From Chrysopilus asiliformis (Eukaryota; Arthropoda; Insecta; Diptera; Rhagionidae): a stretch of 64,000 nucleotides of DNA. The notes beneath the pieces are model-generated. The model did not search any database, was not told the origin of the DNA, and saw only the letters and a list, made by a program, of their open reading frames with translations. This document shows, in pieces, positions 35,489-46,739 of the stretch (its first letter is position 1; every line of letters begins with the position of its first letter). The stretch spans positions 72,082,322-72,146,321 of the forward strand of contig OZ035961.1 of NCBI GenBank assembly GCA_964034945.1. The letters are read 5' to 3'. Position numbers and translations under genes: made by a program.

Positions 35489-36214
35489 ATGGCTATTTGC
35501 TCGGTTTTTCGTTGTGAAACGGACAGTAATAAGCGTCGAAAAAAACCGCGGAAGTTAGTGAAGTGAGACTTTTCAGGTTTCCAAAAAATCCAAAAGTAGC
35601 TAAAGTGTGGATAGAAAAATGTCGAAGAAAGGATCAAATAAATCCTAGTACGGCGTATATGTGCTCAAGACATTTTACTGCAGATCAGTATATACGGAAT
35701 TTGCAGCACGATCTACTGAAATATTCTCCGAGGAACTCAAGAAAATTGAAACCGGATGGCATTCCAACCGAAAATCTGCCATCAACGTCAACTTCAAAAA
35801 AAGCAGTAATCCTGAAGCGAAGTGATAGACGCGAGAAGAAGGATCGTGAAGATTTAATTGAGGAACTATTGTTTGATGATCAGACACCAACAGTTAATAA
35901 CCAGAATGTGGTCAGAACATTCGAAGATAAATCATGTAATACTGAACTATGGAAGTAAGTAATTTCATATGGTGATTCTAATTTTCCGCCATTCTAATAA
36001 AATCTATAATATTTTCAGATGCTGTGATCACATTTGCTTCACTTCAACTGAAGTAGAAGTTTTGGAAAGAAAAATTTCAACTTTGGAAGCAGAGAACTGC
36101 AGATTGAAGGAGGAAAATTGGAAATTACTGCATGAAAATAATGCAGTTTGCAAGATAGTCACACCCAATCAAAGGATGATAAAAGAATTCAATGGAGTCC
36201 TACATAGAAACTGA
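35489..36214 (+). pseudogene. THAP-domain P-like protein, N-terminal copy with coiled coil
   Basis: ATG 35489 reads MAICSVFRCETDSNKRRK (first zinc-binding Cys pair). A run of seven A then throws the frame off. One extra A, as in the sister copy at 57.9 kb, restores AEVSEVRLFRFPK, KVWIEKCRRK and MCSRHF, the rest of the C2CH THAP finger. A GTAAGT donor (exon end 35954) and TTTTCAG acceptor (36018) remove a 64-bp intron. Exon 2 encodes a leucine-zipper-like coiled coil (VEVLERKISTLEAENCRLKE) and stops at 36214. This is the DNA-binding and dimerisation part of a P-element-type transposase without its catalytic domain. The frameshift makes it a pseudogene unless the A count is a sequencing error. 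Confidence 0.8.
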
Positions 36215-36377
36215 GGAAGATATGAACGAAATTACCTTATTAATCGGTTCCACCAACTCGTTGAAACCATCCCTAAATTATATAAAGGGTGATCCAATTG
36301 CAGGTACTTTTTCCAATAGGGTTGTTTTGGCAGTTCTTATGTGGCAACTGGCTTGTCTATATGACGTCTGTGTTCAG

Positions 36378-36906
36378 TAGGGCTTCTCATTTCCCGTAGA
36401 AATTGAAATCCCGGGATTCCGGGACAAAAATATTCAAAATCCCGGGATCCCGGGAAATCCCGGGATTCGCTAACAGCAAGAATTTATCCAATTAGATGGG
36501 AGAAAAATGTGTAAAATATTTAACGAGTCTCATTAAATATAAAATAACCACAGGCAACGATACAAACCAAAACTACAAAATATTGGTAACTTGATCTATT
36601 TCGAATTTTTCTAATTTTAAAACATTGGTAACTGGAGTACCATCTATATTATATTTTCCTAATTTTGAACGAAATTCGTTACTAGAGGGAAAAACGAAAT
36701 TCGTTACTAGAGGGAAAAAGAAGTAAAAATTACGCAAATTTCGTGTTGCAATATTTTTAATATCGTTAAAAAGAGTAAAAAAAAATGTTAATAAGAAATA
36801 GCGGGATTCCCGGGAAATTTAATTGAAATCCCGGGATAACGGGATAATATTTTACCCCCGGGATCCCGGGAAAACGGTATCCCGGGATCCCGTTTGAGAA
36901 GCCCTA
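36378..36906. mobile_element. hAT MITE, TAGGGCTTCTCA ends
   Basis: TAGGGCTTCTCA and TGAGAAGCCCTA are flanked by perfect 8-bp GTGTTCAG duplications (36370-36377, 36907-36914). Both subterminal regions are arrays of CCCGGGATCCCGGG-like palindromes. Noncoding. Confidence 0.93.
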
Positions 36907-37638
36907 GTGTTCAGTATTCAGTGCCATTTCATCATGAATAGGCTTACGAGTGAACCACGTTTACTAAATGTGGAAACTTATTTCCAAAATCAGTGCTCAG
37001 TTAGGAATTGTTATAGAGCTCTTCGTCCACATTTTGGTCGTCATAATCATCCCACTGAACGCACTATTCGTGAAACTATCACCAAATTTCGAACTAATTT
37101 TACACTTTTAGACATTCATCCATCAACCAGAGTGCGTACAGCCCGTAGTAATGAGAATACTGCTGCAGTAGCATCATCGGACCGTATTTCTTTAAAAATG
37201 CGGAACGAGTGCGTGTTACTGTCAATGGAGCTCGCTACAGAGCAATGATCAATGAATTTTTGTTGCCAAAAATTCAATATATTGGTGTAGCTGACTTGTG
37301 TATTTCAACAGGATGGCGCTACATGTCATACAGCTAACGATACAATCGCTTTATTGAGGGAAACGTTCGATGAAAACATCATCTCAAGAAATGATCCTGT
37401 TAATTGGCCACCGAGATCTTGTAATCTGACACCATTGGATTACTTTCTGTGGGGATATGTGAAATCTCTTGTTTACGTCGTTAAACCCGGAACGATTACA
37501 GCTTTGGAAGCAAACATAACCCGTGCTATTAGCGGAATACCGATCGATATGCTTGAAAGAGTGGTCGAAAATTGGATTCACAGAATGGACCATTTAAGAG
37601 TTAGTCGTGGGCAACATTTGAAGGACATTATTTTTTAA
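36907..37638 (+). pseudogene. rosa-type mariner transposase, internally deleted
   Basis: The N-terminal half keeps a helix-turn-helix (NCYRALRPHFGRHNHPTERT). After VNGARYRAMINEFLLP a frameshift leads to QQDGATCHTAND, NWPPRSCNLTPLDYFLWGYV and a C-terminus RVVENWIHRMDHLR. I count 41 residues between the Asp of QDGA and the Asp of PLDYF, hence DD41D, the spacing of the rosa family. The segment with the first catalytic Asp (about 100 residues) is deleted. A hAT MITE separates the 5' leader from the ORF. Non-autonomous. Confidence 0.85.
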
Positions 37639-37980
37639 CATTAAATGGCATGAACCAAACTAACAACTTAAATAAAGATTTTCCTCAATATATTAATTAT
37701 TATGTGTTTTATTTAAAAGAAAAATAGGAAGCTCTTATTGGATCACCCGTTACTTACGAATAAGAATACCAGGAAGACAGATAAAGCCAAAAAATTGAAG
37801 CATTTTTCTTGTTGGTGTGAGTAACAACGAACACCATTAAGTTTAATGTAGTGACGTAGGGAAAAATGGAGAAATTTAGAAAACCTTAGATAAAGCAATT
37901 CATTTGCTTTGATACGCCACTGGTGTTTTTTGACAGATCGCTCTTCTTCTTGTTTTTGTTGTTTAATGGTGCACCATTAA

Positions 37981-38431
37981 GGCTTTTCTCCATTACCATG
38001 ACTTCTGAAACTGCAAAAAAATGCAGAAAACTAGAGCAAGATAGACTTATGTAGATCTAAAAAGGAATGACTGAATACAAGTTAAACGCTATCCCTTCCA
38101 GTTTTAAAATTTTATAGCAATCATATCAAACCTTATGCTATGAATATAATGTTCAAATTGGCATGTTAACAAAGCTTTTGACTATGCATGCGAAGGAGAA
38201 AAATGACATCACGCTATAATAACAGTTTGAATGTGTCCGTACTTACTATTCAGTTACAGGGACAATGTGTGATTGTAGTAGAAATCGCCATAAAAAAACA
38301 GGGGAAATTATTCTTGCAGTTGCCGAGAAATTTTTGCAGTTCATTCTTATCTCCCTTTCTCGTCAACGTATCTTCACATAAATGTGTCTCTATTTTTTTG
38401 CAGTTGCCGAAGTCATGGTAATGGAGGGCCT
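37981..38431. mobile_element. Probable piggyBac-like MITE (TTAA)
   Basis: GGCTTTTCTCCATTACCATG...CTGCAAAAAAAT on the left pairs with GCAGTTGCCGAAGTCATGGT...GGAGGGCCT on the right (about 40 bp). Both ends abut TTAA (37977-37980, 38432-38435). The internal frames are not recognisable. Confidence 0.6.
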
Positions 38432-38435
38432 TTAA

Positions 38436-40153
38436 GTGTTACGATTAAAAATTAATTTCGCTTATGATGACGAAAAAACAACATTTTACATAACTTTGAT
38501 GATAAAATTTGTTTTGGGCGTGTAGCAAAACTTTATTAAAAGCAAAATGAAGTTTCGCGAGTGCGTGAATTTGTAGGAATTATCATAAATGTCTTTTGAC
38601 GTGGATACGTCTTGGATTTTGGTAATGGGGGTACAAAATAGAAAATCGGCTTGCTGCCATGATAACAAATTTGCAATCGATGAAACTCGATAGTTTGTGG
38701 TGATATCTGAACAAAACCTGTGTTATAAGATGAGGGCTACATTAAAGCATTGTATAGGGTATTTGGTTATGTTAAACTATGTGCAATTATGTTTTTAAAA
38801 AGCAAAATCTAAATTTTCACTGCCGCTGTTATGCTGTGTCTGCTGCTTGCAGTACAGATTTCACATGTATACTCTTTTTATGCTTTCTTTGTGTGTATTG
38901 AATCTCATATAGAACTTGATTGTTTCTCTTCTCTAAATGGGTTGTTCTGATTCTGGCTATTCATATTATTTCGGTTCAATTCGCTTTGGAGGAATTGAAA
39001 AAAATTGAAAATAAAAATCACTCTCGAGAAAACGAAATTCAGAATTTCAGTAAAACGCTCCAAAGAACGAGAAAATATTATGGTTTTTATTTGCTTTGAG
39101 AACACAACTTTAATGCTGGGACCGAGATATCGCTCTCTTACTATAATGAAATGCATACTTATATGTGTGTGTGCATCATACCCAAAATCAGCCATCGCTC
39201 GAACCTTTCATTCATTTTTATGCAAAGCATACAAACCGCTTTGAACAAGAGCGGAAAACTTAAAGAGAAACAATTTCGATCTTAACTTGGGGGGAGAAGG
39301 AAAAATGTGCATCGATCGCATGGCCGAATTAAACACAGGTCTGCTGGTTGCATTTTAACAGCCACCATTTTGCTACGTCATCGGCAAGAAATATCGGTGC
39401 ATTCTTGTTTTTTATCTATGGGCGTTTTCATAAATTCAAGTTCTGCAAATAACACAAAAGATTTTTCTTAATAAATAACCCAGTTTATGTTATTCGTTTA
39501 GTTTACGAAGAAAATGTTTTGTGCAATTTGCGTAAGTTCCGAGTACATTTATGAAAATGCCCTATTAAACATTGTTCGTTGTGTTGCAAGTGAAATTTGA
39601 TTTTTAGGTACAAGATGCCAAAATTCACCAAACGGAAAGTCAAATCCCGTAACATTACGGTCAATCAAATTGTTTCTTTAGTTTCCTTTTCACTAAAATT
39701 TCTTACTTAAAGATCTATTGGCGATCGTTGTAGGCGGATCTACGTCTTCTGGCCGTCTCTACGAGACAGACACCTTGCTTTTTCGTAGACATTTCGGTTT
39801 TCATCGAATTTTGTTTAATTTACTGACTTAATTCGCGCAAACTAAATTAATTTCGATGCAAAACTCACCGCTTATTAATGATAAAAACATAAAATAACGT
39901 GACATGCTGTGGAAATGTGAAAAAATGTGACTTTTCGGACAGTAAAATCTCTTTGGGGGATAAATTAGAAATCTCTTTGGGGGCTATTCAGAAAAAAATG
40001 CTTCACTCACGGACACTGTATATGTGCAGATTCTGTCTTCCTGTCATTCTTATTCGTAGCCCGTTACAAAGATTTAATGTCTGCTGTAAATATTTCAATG
40101 TTAGATGTAGATATAATTAAAACATTTTTGCGATGTAAAATGTAATTTAGAAT
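38436..40153. other. Mostly unassigned sequence with one small MITE
   Basis: 39419-39562 is a 144-bp MITE-like unit (TGGGCGTTTTCATAAATTC / ATTTATGAAAATGCCC) between TA sites. 40020-40153 encodes, with one stop, NISMLDVDIIKTFLRCKM, the same piece as at 55490-55615. No other gene seen. Confidence 0.45.
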
Positions 40154-40323
40154 TATAGGCGATTTAAACCACGGAAAGAAATAAAAACATGACTTGCTCT
40201 TGCGACTTCTTTATTCAGAGTGATCCTATTGGCTCTCGAACCTTGTTACATATGATATTGATAGTTTCTAGTATGATTCCGATGGCGCTGTGGTGGCGCG
40301 TTAATTCAAACTTGACTACTACA
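40154..40323 (-). repeat. 3' LTR of the gypsy element
   Basis: 170 bp, TATAGGCGATTTAAACCACG...TTGACTACTACA on the + strand. Near-identical to 45663-45832. Confidence 0.93.
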
Positions 40324-40648
40324 GATCAGCCATCCTGCCAAATAATCGACCCGATGATTAATTAGAATAATATAATTTACATTTTTTCGTTCACCATATC
40401 CAGAATCATACTAAATCCTTTGTACAAAACATTAACAATCGATAGTATTGACATACTTTTCATTATCTTCTTATTCGATATTAGTCTTCTAATTGAACTA
40501 TTCTATTCCTGTTATATAAATCACATATGTTTAAGTTACACGGGATTTTTTCATCGTTTGTCTAAATTTGAAGTAAATCGATAGTGCTAATGAACAAATT
40601 TTTTTTATAAAAAGTAAAAACAAATATAGTGCAGTTAAAAAGTTACTT

Positions 40649-43600
40649 CTAACGGTGCTCTAGACTGCGCTCAAATTCAAAACTTTTATTCGCGAGATCT
40701 CGCACATAAGGTTTCATATTATGTGGCGCACAAACACCTTTATATGGTATTCTCGAAAGCATACCAATTATATCTTTAAGCACATAGCGATCATTGTTTA
40801 AAACTTCTGCAACTTCGTACGGACCACGATAGCGAGGCAGAAGCTTTTTATTTACGCCTGGCGTTGTTACGATATTTTTGATCATGACGTAGTCTCCTTT
40901 TTTGTAGGTTGTAGGTGTCTTATGTGTACGATCAAATTGCGTTTTATTGTAATTCTGAGACTTTTCCATTGCCTTAGACGCAGAACTTCTTAGTTCATTC
41001 AAGTTTCTACCAATTTTATTAACACTCAACAGATACTCCATAACCTTATCTGAAACATTTCCTTTTTGGTTGACTCCGAATAATAGCATACTTGGCGTAT
41101 GTCGCGTACTACGGTTTATAGAGTTATTAAGTCCAAATTCTACATGTGTAAGATGTTTGTACCAATCAGCAGTCGTTTCCGCTTCATTTAACTTGGCTAA
41201 CATAGGAGTAATATTGCGATTGATTCGCTCGACTTGTCCATTCGCTTGAAGCGTTAGGACAGCTATCTTAACATGTTGGATGTTATTTTCATTTACGAAT
41301 TGGGAGAATTCTTGGGACATAAAACATGTACCCCTATCGGATACAATCCTAGACGGTTGGCTATAGGTTGAAAAGTAAGTTTTCAAACAAGCATTGGCTT
41401 CACCTGTCGCTGTGCTTTTCACAGGAAAGAGTTTGGTAAACTTTGTAAATGCATCTTCTATCAGGAAAATATGTTTGTATTTAAATTTGGACAATGCCAA
41501 GGGACCATAATGGTCAATGCGGATTGTTTCAAATGGGAGTTCCCCCTTAGGTATGTTATGAAGTTTTCCTTCTATTTTACCAGACTTTGGGGAGAAATAG
41601 ATACATTTGAGACAGTTTTCGATAAATCTTTTTATGACCAGTAACAACTGCTTATATGTTCGTAACATTTATCGGTTCCTAAGTGGCATAGTAGTTCGTG
41701 GTGTGTGTGAATTACTCTATCTTCTACCTGACGAGGGACATATAAAAGCGTTTTATCTCCTACTTTTTTATACACTAAGCCGTTAATCATTTCATAGTGA
41801 ACATTTTCTCGTTTTTGTAACTCATCCGCAATTTTTTGAATCACATTATCTCGGGCTTGGGCCGCTGAAAGTCTGTTACTTTCATCTAAGTCTGTTACTG
41901 TATTGATACTCCTACTAAGTGCGTCCACATGCGACATACGGTTACCCGAACGATGTTCTACCGAATAATTGTAATCTTGCAATTCCAGCGCGATTCAGTA
42001 CCCTTTTGCCCAATGTCAGCTGCAGTGATTGGCAATCTGTTACAATTTTAAAATTAATTCCAACTAGGTATACCCTAAATCGTCTAAATGCATATATTAT
42101 AGCAAGTGTTTCCAACTCGAAACTATGATATTTAGTCTTGACATCGGTACATTTTCTGGAGAAATAGAAGACCGGATGTAGTTTGCCATCCGCTTGCCGC
42201 TGCAATAATATCGCGCCAAAGCCTACACTACTTCCGTCGCAATGCAGCTCTGTTTCGTTTAATGGACTGTATATCGCCAAAGTAGGTGCCGCTAGTAATA
42301 AAGATTTTAATGTCTCAGAAGCTTCTAGCTGCTCTTGTCCAAATTGAAATGGCGTGCCCTTTTTTAAAATACTTTGCAAAGGCTTTGCTTTGCGATCATG
42401 GAAAAGTTTTTACGAACTTCCTAAAATAAGAGCATAAGCCTAAAAAACTCTGCACTGCCTTTTCGGTTTTCGGTAGTGGGGATCTTTCTACAGCTAACAA
42501 ATTACCTTGATTTGGCCTTATCCCTTTCTCGCAGATATCATATCCTAAGAACTTTATCTTTTGCGTCATGAATTGACATTTTTCTACTTTTAATTCTATA
42601 TTATTTTCTTTAACTTTCCCTATAACCTCTTCTAATATTTGGACGTGTTCTTCTATTGTTTTCGTGGCTATCAGAAAATCGTCAACGTATACGAGTAATT
42701 TTCCGCCATCCAATAATTGTTTGAAGATTTGCCTAACGAATTTAGCGAAAGTTGCTGGTCAATTTTTTTTACCCCGAACGGCATTTTGAGGAACTCGTAT
42801 TGCCCAAAGGGCGTGACAAATGAGGTATATTTGACAGAGGATTCGTCAATATCAACATGATGAAAGCCACTTTTTAGGTCTATCAACATGAAATATTTTT
42901 TATCTTTTAGCCTATCTTAAATATCCTCGATAAAGGGGAGGGGAAAATTGTCTTTTATCGTTACCTTGTTGAAGGCACGAAAGTCTATGCACAAACGTAA
43001 CTCTTTGTTCTTTTTATACCCAAAGGCTATACTAACTTTGCCTTACCGTTTGTAACGCCAAGATCCCGTCATCACACACAAAAATGAATTACACCAGTGT
43101 GTTTAGAATGATAAAAAAAAGTTGAATTTAGCATGTCCGTCCGCCTGTCCGTCCGTCCGTCTGTCTGTGGCGCGGATTGCGGGCGCACGGATTGAGCTAG
43201 AGACTTGAAATTTTGCGTGGATCCGTTTTTCGTAAAATGCGAGGCTAAGTTCGTTAACGGGCAAGAATGGACCATTAGGGGGGGTACCCCCCATACAAAC
43301 GAAAACGTTTTTTGTGAATATCTCAAAATAGGTGCATCTTATCTAAAAAGTCCAAGAACAAAAGTTATTTAGGATATGATTCTACATAAAACTCCCATAC
43401 ATCAAAATCCGATTGGGATAAATTTTAAAAAATCTTATTGGAAAGTTTGACTTCATAGTGGAATTTTGATAAAACTGTTCGCCATTCACTTAAATCACCA
43501 TACGGGTTTTCAATAATTGCCAGATTGGCAATTATAGCTTTTGTTATGTTTTTTAACAAGGACCGTCGGCGATACGTATGGACTGTCACTTTCCCGGATT

Positions 43601-43966
43601 ATTTTTCTGTCTAACAAATCGGTAATTATTTTTTTCAGTTCTTCTTAGTGAGTGTATGTCAATCTGCGAGGAGTGGTGTAAAATGGTTCATCTTTCGTCA
43701 ACATAATACGCATCTTGAAATCGGTTTTTTTTAAATTCGTTTTGGTTTAGATATGGCTTTGTGCGTTTTAAAATTTCTTGGATTTTAAGTTGTACGTCTA
43801 AAGGCAATTCACTATTAATATTAAGATTATTCGCGAAACATTGATCACTATGTGAAAAGTCGATATATAAAATTTCTTCTTCAAAATTTTCGTCATCGGA
43901 ATAATAGTTTTCAGAATTCATACCTTTGTCCTCGTTTTGAATTTGACTGCATTCCTCCTGTAACAT
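40649..43966 (-). pseudogene. gypsy pol (RT, RNase H, integrase), disrupted
   Basis: Read right to left. 43966-43688 is the pol leader. Then comes the RT: CIDFRAFNKV, one in-frame stop near 42920, LIDLKSGFHHVDIDESSVKY, TPFGQYEFLKMPFGV, a frameshift, and the catalytic LLVYVDDFLIATKT. RNase H follows (LHCDGSSVGFGAILLQRQ, TKYHSFELETLAI), then, after another shift, the zinc-binding head (HTHHELLCHLGTDKCYEHIS...CLKC). The integrase core shows IRIDHYGPL, IVSDRGTCF and QANGQVERINR (the DDE triad) and a C-terminus with LLPRYRGPYEV to 40649. A HINE at 43015-43550 splits the RT. The catalytic residues survive but the frame is broken at least four times, so no functional polyprotein is expected. Confidence 0.9.
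43015..43550 (+). mobile_element. HINE/mini-me-like element, copy 4, inside gypsy RT
   Basis: TATACCCAAAGGCTATACTA start (a few bases shorter than copy 1), short GTCC/GTCT tract (43137-43167), AATTGCCAGATTGGCAATT hairpin and TTTTGTTATGTT end. Removing it rejoins the RT codons before CIDFRAFN, which sets the insertion point in a T/A run. Confidence 0.88.
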
Positions 43967-44053
43967 GATCTGCTCAATTTTCTTGCTTATAGCACAATTC
44001 CAGGTTACTAAGGTTAATAAAATCCCGTCCTAAAATAACAGGGTGTTTCATAC

Positions 44054-45505
44054 TCATATTTTTACAACAAATATATTTAAATCTGTTAAATTGTTTTTGA
44101 AAGAAACGATACATTTACTTTTACCTACAATATTAAGGGGACTACCATTTATTCCGGTAAATTTACTCCTTTCTTCTCGGCCTTGCTGGATCAGGAACGG
44201 TGGCAAGTAGTTCTCCTGGATAAAACTGATCGGTGAGCCGGAATCAACAAGCGTCAAAAAGGTGAATTTGCCAATGTTCCATTCATCGGATGAAAAGTCG
44301 AAGTCGATCATGAATTCGAAGTTTTCTGCTCCCCTCGACATTTGCGCCTGCTGTCTCGTACCCCTTTGCTGAAATCGGAATGGCTGCTGGATGTTCATAA
44401 CTGCTACTTTTTTTGGGGCACTCATTCGCAAAATGACCCATTTGGTTACACCTGAAGCAGGTATTTCGGTTCTTCCTTTGTTTTGGACAGGAACTGCTGT
44501 ATGTCCCCACTCGTTGTAATTAAAACACTTGTCTCGGGCCCGCTGTATCGCAGGTTTTACAGTGGCCAAATTACCACGCAATGACAGAGGAATGGCGTTT
44601 TCCATTTGATTCCGTTTTAACTGCTCATACCTCTTGCAGGCATTTTTCAGCTCTTGTATATTATTTGCTCCATACAATAGAACTTTGTTTGCCTCTGAAT
44701 CGGGTATTCCTCTTATTATATATTGTATTAGGTCTATTGTCTCAATGTCTGCTAGAGAGGCTAATTCTTGCATCGAAAGAATGTACTGTTGAATCGTTTC
44801 ATCCTTTGTTTTCTTTCTGCGACGCAATTCGTGATGGATATCGGACTTTGTTGCTGGTTTACGGAACTCTTTTGTGGGGCCTGATTTTAATTCTTCCCAA
44901 CATTTAAATGACGCTGAACGAATGAACAATTTAGCTGTTCCCGTTAAGAGTCGTTTTGAGTAAATGAACTTTGTTCGGGTGTTCCAATTCAGCGTCTCTG
45001 CCGATTCCTCAAAACTTTGAATCCACTTTTCGACAATAAAGTAGTCATCTCCGCTAAACGTTTGCAATGACTCTTCGACGTCTTTGAAGTTAAAAGATGT
45101 TGCTCTCGTGGTATTTACGTCCGACGTAGCGGTCAATTCGGCAATTTGTTGTTTCAGGTTCTCAATTTTCCGTTTCTTTTCTAAGATGTCTTGCAGTTTC
45201 TTGAGCTCTGCGTCCAGTGATTGATTTTCCGTGTCCCTTTCGCTGCTGCTGGTGCTTTCGTCGTCTGTGGTGTCATCTTCGCCTTCAGTCAATTTAATGG
45301 CCTCCTCTGCGGTTAACTCGCTCATCGCGTCCCGCAATCTAGCTTTCAAACTAGCCTTCTGCCCTTTAGTTGGAAGTTTCAATTTTTCTAAGGTGTCTTT
45401 GAGCACAGCGGTATTTGCTCCATCCAGAAATACTTCCAACTGTTCGTCCAATTTTCTCACTTGAATTTGAGCTTGCACCTCTGCTTGCTCTTTCTCGTGC
45501 CCCAT
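44054..45505 (-). CDS. gypsy gag-protease polyprotein
   Basis: 483 codons with ATG at 45505. Residues about 27-65 form a SAP-like motif (VLKDTLEKLKLPTKGQKASL). A coiled coil follows (about 105-130) and then the capsid-like region. The zinc-knuckle region is damaged: this frame reads CFNYNEWGH and then nonsense, while an overlapping frame (44510-44283) keeps CFRCNQMGHFANECPKK, so two compensating frameshifts have occurred. The C-terminal third carries the aspartic protease active site LVDSGSPISFI. The ORF encodes the structural protein that packages element RNA, with protease fused in the same frame. As it stands the nucleic-acid-binding knuckles are lost. Confidence 0.87.
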   Translation of the reverse strand: MGHEKEQAEVQAQIQVRKLDEQLEVFLDGANTAVLKDTLEKLKLPTKGQKASLKARLRDAMSELTAEEAIKLTEGEDDTTDDESTSSSERDTENQSLDAELKKLQDILEKKRKIENLKQQIAELTATSDVNTTRATSFNFKDVEESLQTFSGDDYFIVEKWIQSFEESAETLNWNTRTKFIYSKRLLTGTAKLFIRSASFKCWEELKSGPTKEFRKPATKSDIHHELRRRKKTKDETIQQYILSMQELASLADIETIDLIQYIIRGIPDSEANKVLLYGANNIQELKNACKRYEQLKRNQMENAIPLSLRGNLATVKPAIQRARDKCFNYNEWGHTAVPVQNKGRTEIPASGVTKWVILRMSAPKKVAVMNIQQPFRFQQRGTRQQAQMSRGAENFEFMIDFDFSSDEWNIGKFTFLTLVDSGSPISFIQENYLPPFLIQQGREERSKFTGINGSPLNIVGKSKCIVSFKNNLTDLNIFVVKI

Positions 45506-45662
45506 TGTCTAATTCTAACCTTTGCTTCTAAAGATTACTTACAATGCAATTTACTTTGTCCTTTCCAGAATTCGATCACTTCTGATCTTCACACAAACTT
45601 TTGATCACGTCTGATCTTAACAATATATCCTATAGCAAGTAGCTTATTCCACTTCTGATAAT

Positions 45663-45832
45663 TATAAGCGATTTAAACCACGGAAAGAAATAAAAACATG
45701 ACTTGCTCTTGCGACTTCTTTATTCAGAGTGAGCCTATTGGCTCTCGAACCTTGTTACATATGATATTGATAGTTTCTAGTATGATTCCGATGGCGCTGT
45801 GGTGGCGCGTCAATTCAAACTTGACTACTACA
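45663..45832 (-). repeat. 5' LTR of the gypsy element
   Basis: 170 bp. In element orientation it starts TGTAGTAGTCAAGTTTGAAT and ends CGCTTATA. Sequence just inside (ATTATCAGAAGTGGAATAAG) sits where a primer-binding site is expected; its tRNA was not identified. Confidence 0.92.
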
Positions 45833-46583
45833 GAATAAGAATTGCAAATCAAAAATTAAGGGAAAAACGTACCTGATCTTTTGCCGTGTAAATAAATTTT
45901 GGTTTTTTTCCAAACCAAACCTTCGGTACATTTGTTGATTGATCAATGATTTGTGTGAAGCTCTCCTACGTTTTTTCTTCTGCAGCTTTAATTTTTTTCT
46001 TGACTTTAGCCGCATGCCTTTTATAGTTTATTAAATTCATCGAAGATGGGTGGCGTTGAAATGTTTTCCAGCACTTATTTTTAGCCGTAATTAAATTTAG
46101 TTGATCATGTGACATCCAACAGGATATTGTAGATCTAGTCAATTGTTTGGTGACCGGAATCGCATAGTTAATGGCTAATTTTGCTATCTTTCTGATCGTG
46201 GACTCTTTTTTATTTATGTTGTTCGAAACAGGACAAGTTTGGTTGGTTTCTTTTACAAAAGAAATTAACTTAACCCAGTCATTCTTCGACTCGAGGAAAG
46301 CTGATTACTGGTAATAATTATTGGGAAATGGTCGCTTCCTTCAAGTGTGGAATGTCTTTTCCAAACCAAGTAGTGTGTCATTCGTGCTGAACAAAAAGAT
46401 AAATCTGCTAGTGAAGGTACCACGTGTCGAGAAGTGAGTAGGGCTTTTATCATTTAAAATAGACAAATCCGAATTGTCCATCCATTTTTATTTTTCCTCT
46501 CCTCTCGGATTAGACGATTCCATAACTCATAATTGTGCGTTAAAGTCTCCTATTACTACTAGATCCATTGAAACGTGTTCTTC

Positions 46584-46664
46584 AATGGTTGCGAGATCAC
46601 TTCTATTAAGAATGGTTGCGAGATCACTACTATTAAGAATGGTTGCAAGATCACTTCTATTAAG
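46584..46664 (-). repeat. In-frame tandem triplication of 27 bp in LINE endonuclease
   Basis: AATGGTTGCGAGATCACTTC... occurs three times (46584, 46611, 46638), encoding LNRSDLATI three times on the minus strand. Two or three single-base differences separate the units. Confidence 0.92.
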
Positions 46665-46739
46665 TTCGTGTCCTCCATTAATGTTTTCTAGGGTAAAAGT
46701 GTTAGGGCTTTGTATTTGATTTGCAATTAAAAGGTGTTA

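Larger units (their letters stand above)
36285..37750 (+). mobile_element. rosa-type (DD41D) mariner with hAT MITE inside
   Basis: Inverted ends AAGGGTGATCCAAT and ATTGGATCACCCGT are flanked by TA. After removal of the MITE (36378-36906) about 0.93 kb remains, shorter than a full mariner, because the transposase has an internal deletion. Confidence 0.82.
40154..45832 (-). mobile_element. Ty3/gypsy LTR retrotransposon, 170-bp LTRs
   Basis: A 5.68-kb element on the minus strand, flanked by GAAT duplications (40150-40153, 45833-45836). The two LTRs (40154-40323 and 45663-45832) differ at about three positions. The order gag-PR-RT-RNase H-IN marks Ty3/gypsy. The empty site survives inverted at 55490-55615 (TTTTAGAATAAGAATTGC), which fixes the ends as TGTAGTAG...TATA. 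Frameshifts, a stop and a HINE insertion in the RT make it defective. No env-like frame was seen. Confidence 0.93.
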
